Shown here: positions 6,674 through 7,899 of the stretch, piece after piece
How positions within the stretch are numbered: position 1 is the first letter of the stretch
How the letters are laid out: each line of letters opens with the position of its first letter
Source: Alphaproteobacteria bacterium UBA6038
Lineage (GTDB): Bacteria > Pseudomonadota > Alphaproteobacteria > Micropepsales > Micropepsaceae
Direction: 5' to 3'
DNA: 7,899 nt
Assembly (NCBI GenBank): GCA_002429315.1
Contig: DIZC01000098.1
Span: 449-8,347, forward strand
Notes under the pieces: model-generated
Seen by the model: the letters and a program-made list of their open reading frames with translations, nothing else
The model's database searches: none
What the model was told of the DNA's origin: nothing
Position numbers and translations under genes: made by a program

Positions 6674-6933
6674 TTCGGCAGCCCTGTCTCCTCGTCATAG
6701 AGGTAGGCGTCGTAATCGAAATTCCGCTCTTCCTCCGTCATTCGCGAGGCGATTTCGCTTCCGATGCGCATGAGCTCGTCGGCCAATTTGCCCTTGGGGC
6801 GCTTCTTTCGCTTCACATCTTCCAAGCGCGCGCGCAACGCTTCCGTCACTGCGCCCGTGATGCTTTCGCCCGTCTGTTCAGCGAGCTCCTTGGCGAGACG
6901 GCAGGTCTCCGGATTCTTGATGTTCAGGCCCAT
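6670..6933 (-). CDS. vapB: VapB-type antitoxin (PSK/Rv0623-like transcription factor family)
   Basis: This is the antitoxin and autorepressor partner of the VapC encoded immediately after it. The 87-residue protein starts MGLNIKNPETCRLAKELAEQ, then TGESITGAVTEALRARLE: a short strand and two helices, as in ribbon-helix-helix DNA-binding antitoxins of this family. A basic linker, KRKKRPKGK (41-49), follows. The tail FDYDAYLYDEETGLP (72-86) is the acidic, aromatic segment that in related complexes wraps round the toxin and covers its active site. The start at 6933 lies 9 bases downstream, on the minus strand, of an inverted-repeat operator. No clear ribosome site precedes it (AAGG is about 12 bases away), so translation may be leaderless. 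The stop overlaps the vapC start. Confidence 0.93.
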   Translation of the reverse strand: MGLNIKNPETCRLAKELAEQTGESITGAVTEALRARLEDVKRKKRPKGKLADELMRIGSEIASRMTEEERNFDYDAYLYDEETGLPK

Positions 6934-6939
6934 GGCACC

Positions 6940-6970
6940 ATTCTACCTTATGATGGTAGAACTCTACCAT
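6940..6970 (-). promoter_or_regulatory. Probable vapBC operator/promoter: three TCTACC/GGTAGA half-sites
   Basis: Two overlapping perfect inverted repeats share a middle half-site. TTCTACC (6941-6947) pairs with GGTAGAA (6955-6961) across 7 bases. ATGGTAGA (6953-6960) pairs with TCTACCAT (6963-6970) across 2 bases. On the minus strand the sequence TAGAAT (6945-6940) resembles a -10 box; a start point about 7 bases on would fall close to the vapB ATG. Position directly upstream of vapB fits autoregulation by VapB/VapBC. The repeats are seen directly; their role is inferred. Confidence 0.7.
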
Positions 6971-6978
6971 TGGAGGAT

Positions 6979-7899
6979 TTACCGGTCAACGAACGGGTCG
7001 CGAACCAAGATGGTGTCCTCCCGCTTGGGGCTGGTGGAGAGGAGCGCCACCGGGGCACCGATCATCTCCTCCACCCGGCGGACATATTTGACGGCCCGCG
7101 CCGGAAGGTCCGCCCAAGAGCGGGCGCCGCGGGTGGACCCGCTCCAGCCCTCCACCGACTCATAGATCGGCGCACAGCGCGCCTGCTCGTTCGCATCGGC
7201 GGGCAGATGATCGATCTCCCGGCCATCCAGCCGATAGCCGACGCACAGCTTGATCTCGGGAAAGCCGTCCAGCACATCCAGCTTGGTCAGCGCGATACCG
7301 TCGATGCCGCCGGTGATCACGGTCTGCCGGACCAGCACGGAATCGAACCAGCCGCAGCGGCGCTTGCGGCCCGTGACGGTGCCGAACTCCGCGCCGCGCG
7401 TGCCCAGCTTGTCGCCTGTCGCATCGGTGAGTTCGGTGGGGAACGGGCCTTCGCCCACCCGCGTGGTGTAGGCCTTGACGATGCCGAGCACGGTGCCGAT
7501 GTCGCGCGGCCCGATACCGGAACCCGCCGCCGCCTGTCCTGCCACCGTATTGGAAGAAGTGACGTAAGGGTAAGTGCCGTGGTCAATGTCGAGCAGCACG
7601 GCCTGCGCCCCTTCGAACAGGATGCGCTTGCCCTCACGCCGTGCTTCGTCCAGCCGCCGCCACGCACAGCCGGCGTAGGGCAGAATCTTCGGCGCAATGT
7701 CTTTCAGAGACCGCAAAAGCGCACTCGCATCGATCTCGTCCACGCCCATGCCACGCCGCAATGCATTGTGGTGCGCCAACAGGCGGTCGATTTTTGCGGG
7801 CAACGATCCAAAATCGTGCAGATCGATGACTCGCAGCGCGCGCCGTCCCACTTTGTCTTCGTAGGCGGGACCGATGCCGCGCTTGGTGGTGCCGATGCG
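6979..7899 (-). CDS. purA: Adenylosuccinate synthetase (3' part; 5' end outside window)
   Basis: PurA joins IMP and aspartate using GTP to give adenylosuccinate, the first committed step to AMP. The frame stays open to the window edge, so about 306 of the usual 430 or so residues are visible. The N-terminal GTP/IMP loop is beyond base 7899. From the edge it reads RIGTTKRGIGPAYEDKVGRR, the central family motif. Then come LFEGAQAVLLDIDHGTYPYV, TSSNT, VGEGPFPTE, GRKRRCGWFD (IMP and GTP contacts), LTKLDVLDGFPEIK with the TKLD guanine-recognition motif, and the C-terminal STSPKREDTILVRDPF. The EGAQA form replaces the EGAQG of E. coli. The first apparent start at 7851 is only an internal GTG. It ends in TAA 45 bases before vapB on the same strand, with no clear intrinsic terminator between. 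Confidence 0.97.
   Translation of the reverse strand, partial: RIGTTKRGIGPAYEDKVGRRALRVIDLHDFGSLPAKIDRLLAHHNALRRGMGVDEIDASALLRSLKDIAPKILPYAGCAWRRLDEARREGKRILFEGAQAVLLDIDHGTYPYVTSSNTVAGQAAAGSGIGPRDIGTVLGIVKAYTTRVGEGPFPTELTDATGDKLGTRGAEFGTVTGRKRRCGWFDSVLVRQTVITGGIDGIALTKLDVLDGFPEIKLCVGYRLDGREIDHLPADANEQARCAPIYESVEGWSGSTRGARSWADLPARAVKYVRRVEEMIGAPVALLSTSPKREDTILVRDPFVDR

Noticed and set aside
6953..6970. The 18-base palindrome before vapB as a purA terminator or an insertion-element end
   Set aside because: The loop would be 2 bases with no T run after it, and no matching repeat or target duplication was seen elsewhere; an operator explains it better.

Overview
The window looks like the chromosome of an alphaproteobacterium, most likely in the Hyphomicrobiales (Rhizobiales). 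The evidence is high-GC coding (40 of 60 bases are G+C in the sample 3781-3840), FtsH with the HEGGH form of the zinc motif and a proline-rich tail, PurA with the TTKRGIGP form of its central motif, and the conserved order ftsH-folP-glmM. No rRNA, tRNA, CRISPR array or insertion sequence is visible, and no stretch over 300 bases lacks a gene.

Left block, plus strand (1-5233): the 3' part of ftsH, a low-GC gene for an intramembrane M50 (site-2-protease-like) metallopeptidase with a helical tail, folP, glmM and thiD. The M50 gene sits between ftsH and folP, which are usually direct neighbours. It is compositionally foreign in its middle, yet its stop overlaps the folP start by 4 bases. folP encodes a dihydropteroate synthase of the Sul type (the family of the mobile sulfonamide-resistance enzymes Sul1/Sul2) rather than the canonical type, and it lies directly upstream of glmM. 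That arrangement recalls mobile sul2 elements that carry a glmM remnant. glmM and thiD also overlap by 4 bases, so the block reads as a housekeeping operon for membrane protein quality control, folate, amino-sugar (peptidoglycan/LPS precursor) and thiamine synthesis.

Right block, minus strand (5234-7899): reading in the direction of transcription, the 3' part of purA, a vapBC type II toxin-antitoxin pair with a well-formed operator, and a nitronate monooxygenase-family flavoprotein. The stop codons of thiD and the flavoprotein gene abut with no base between them.

The points most worth a second look are the chromosomal Sul-type FolP next to glmM, the M50 gene inserted in front of it, and the three-half-site vapBC operator. 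I see no wholly unknown multi-gene system. The nearest thing to one is the FtsH / M50 / Sul-type FolP cluster.
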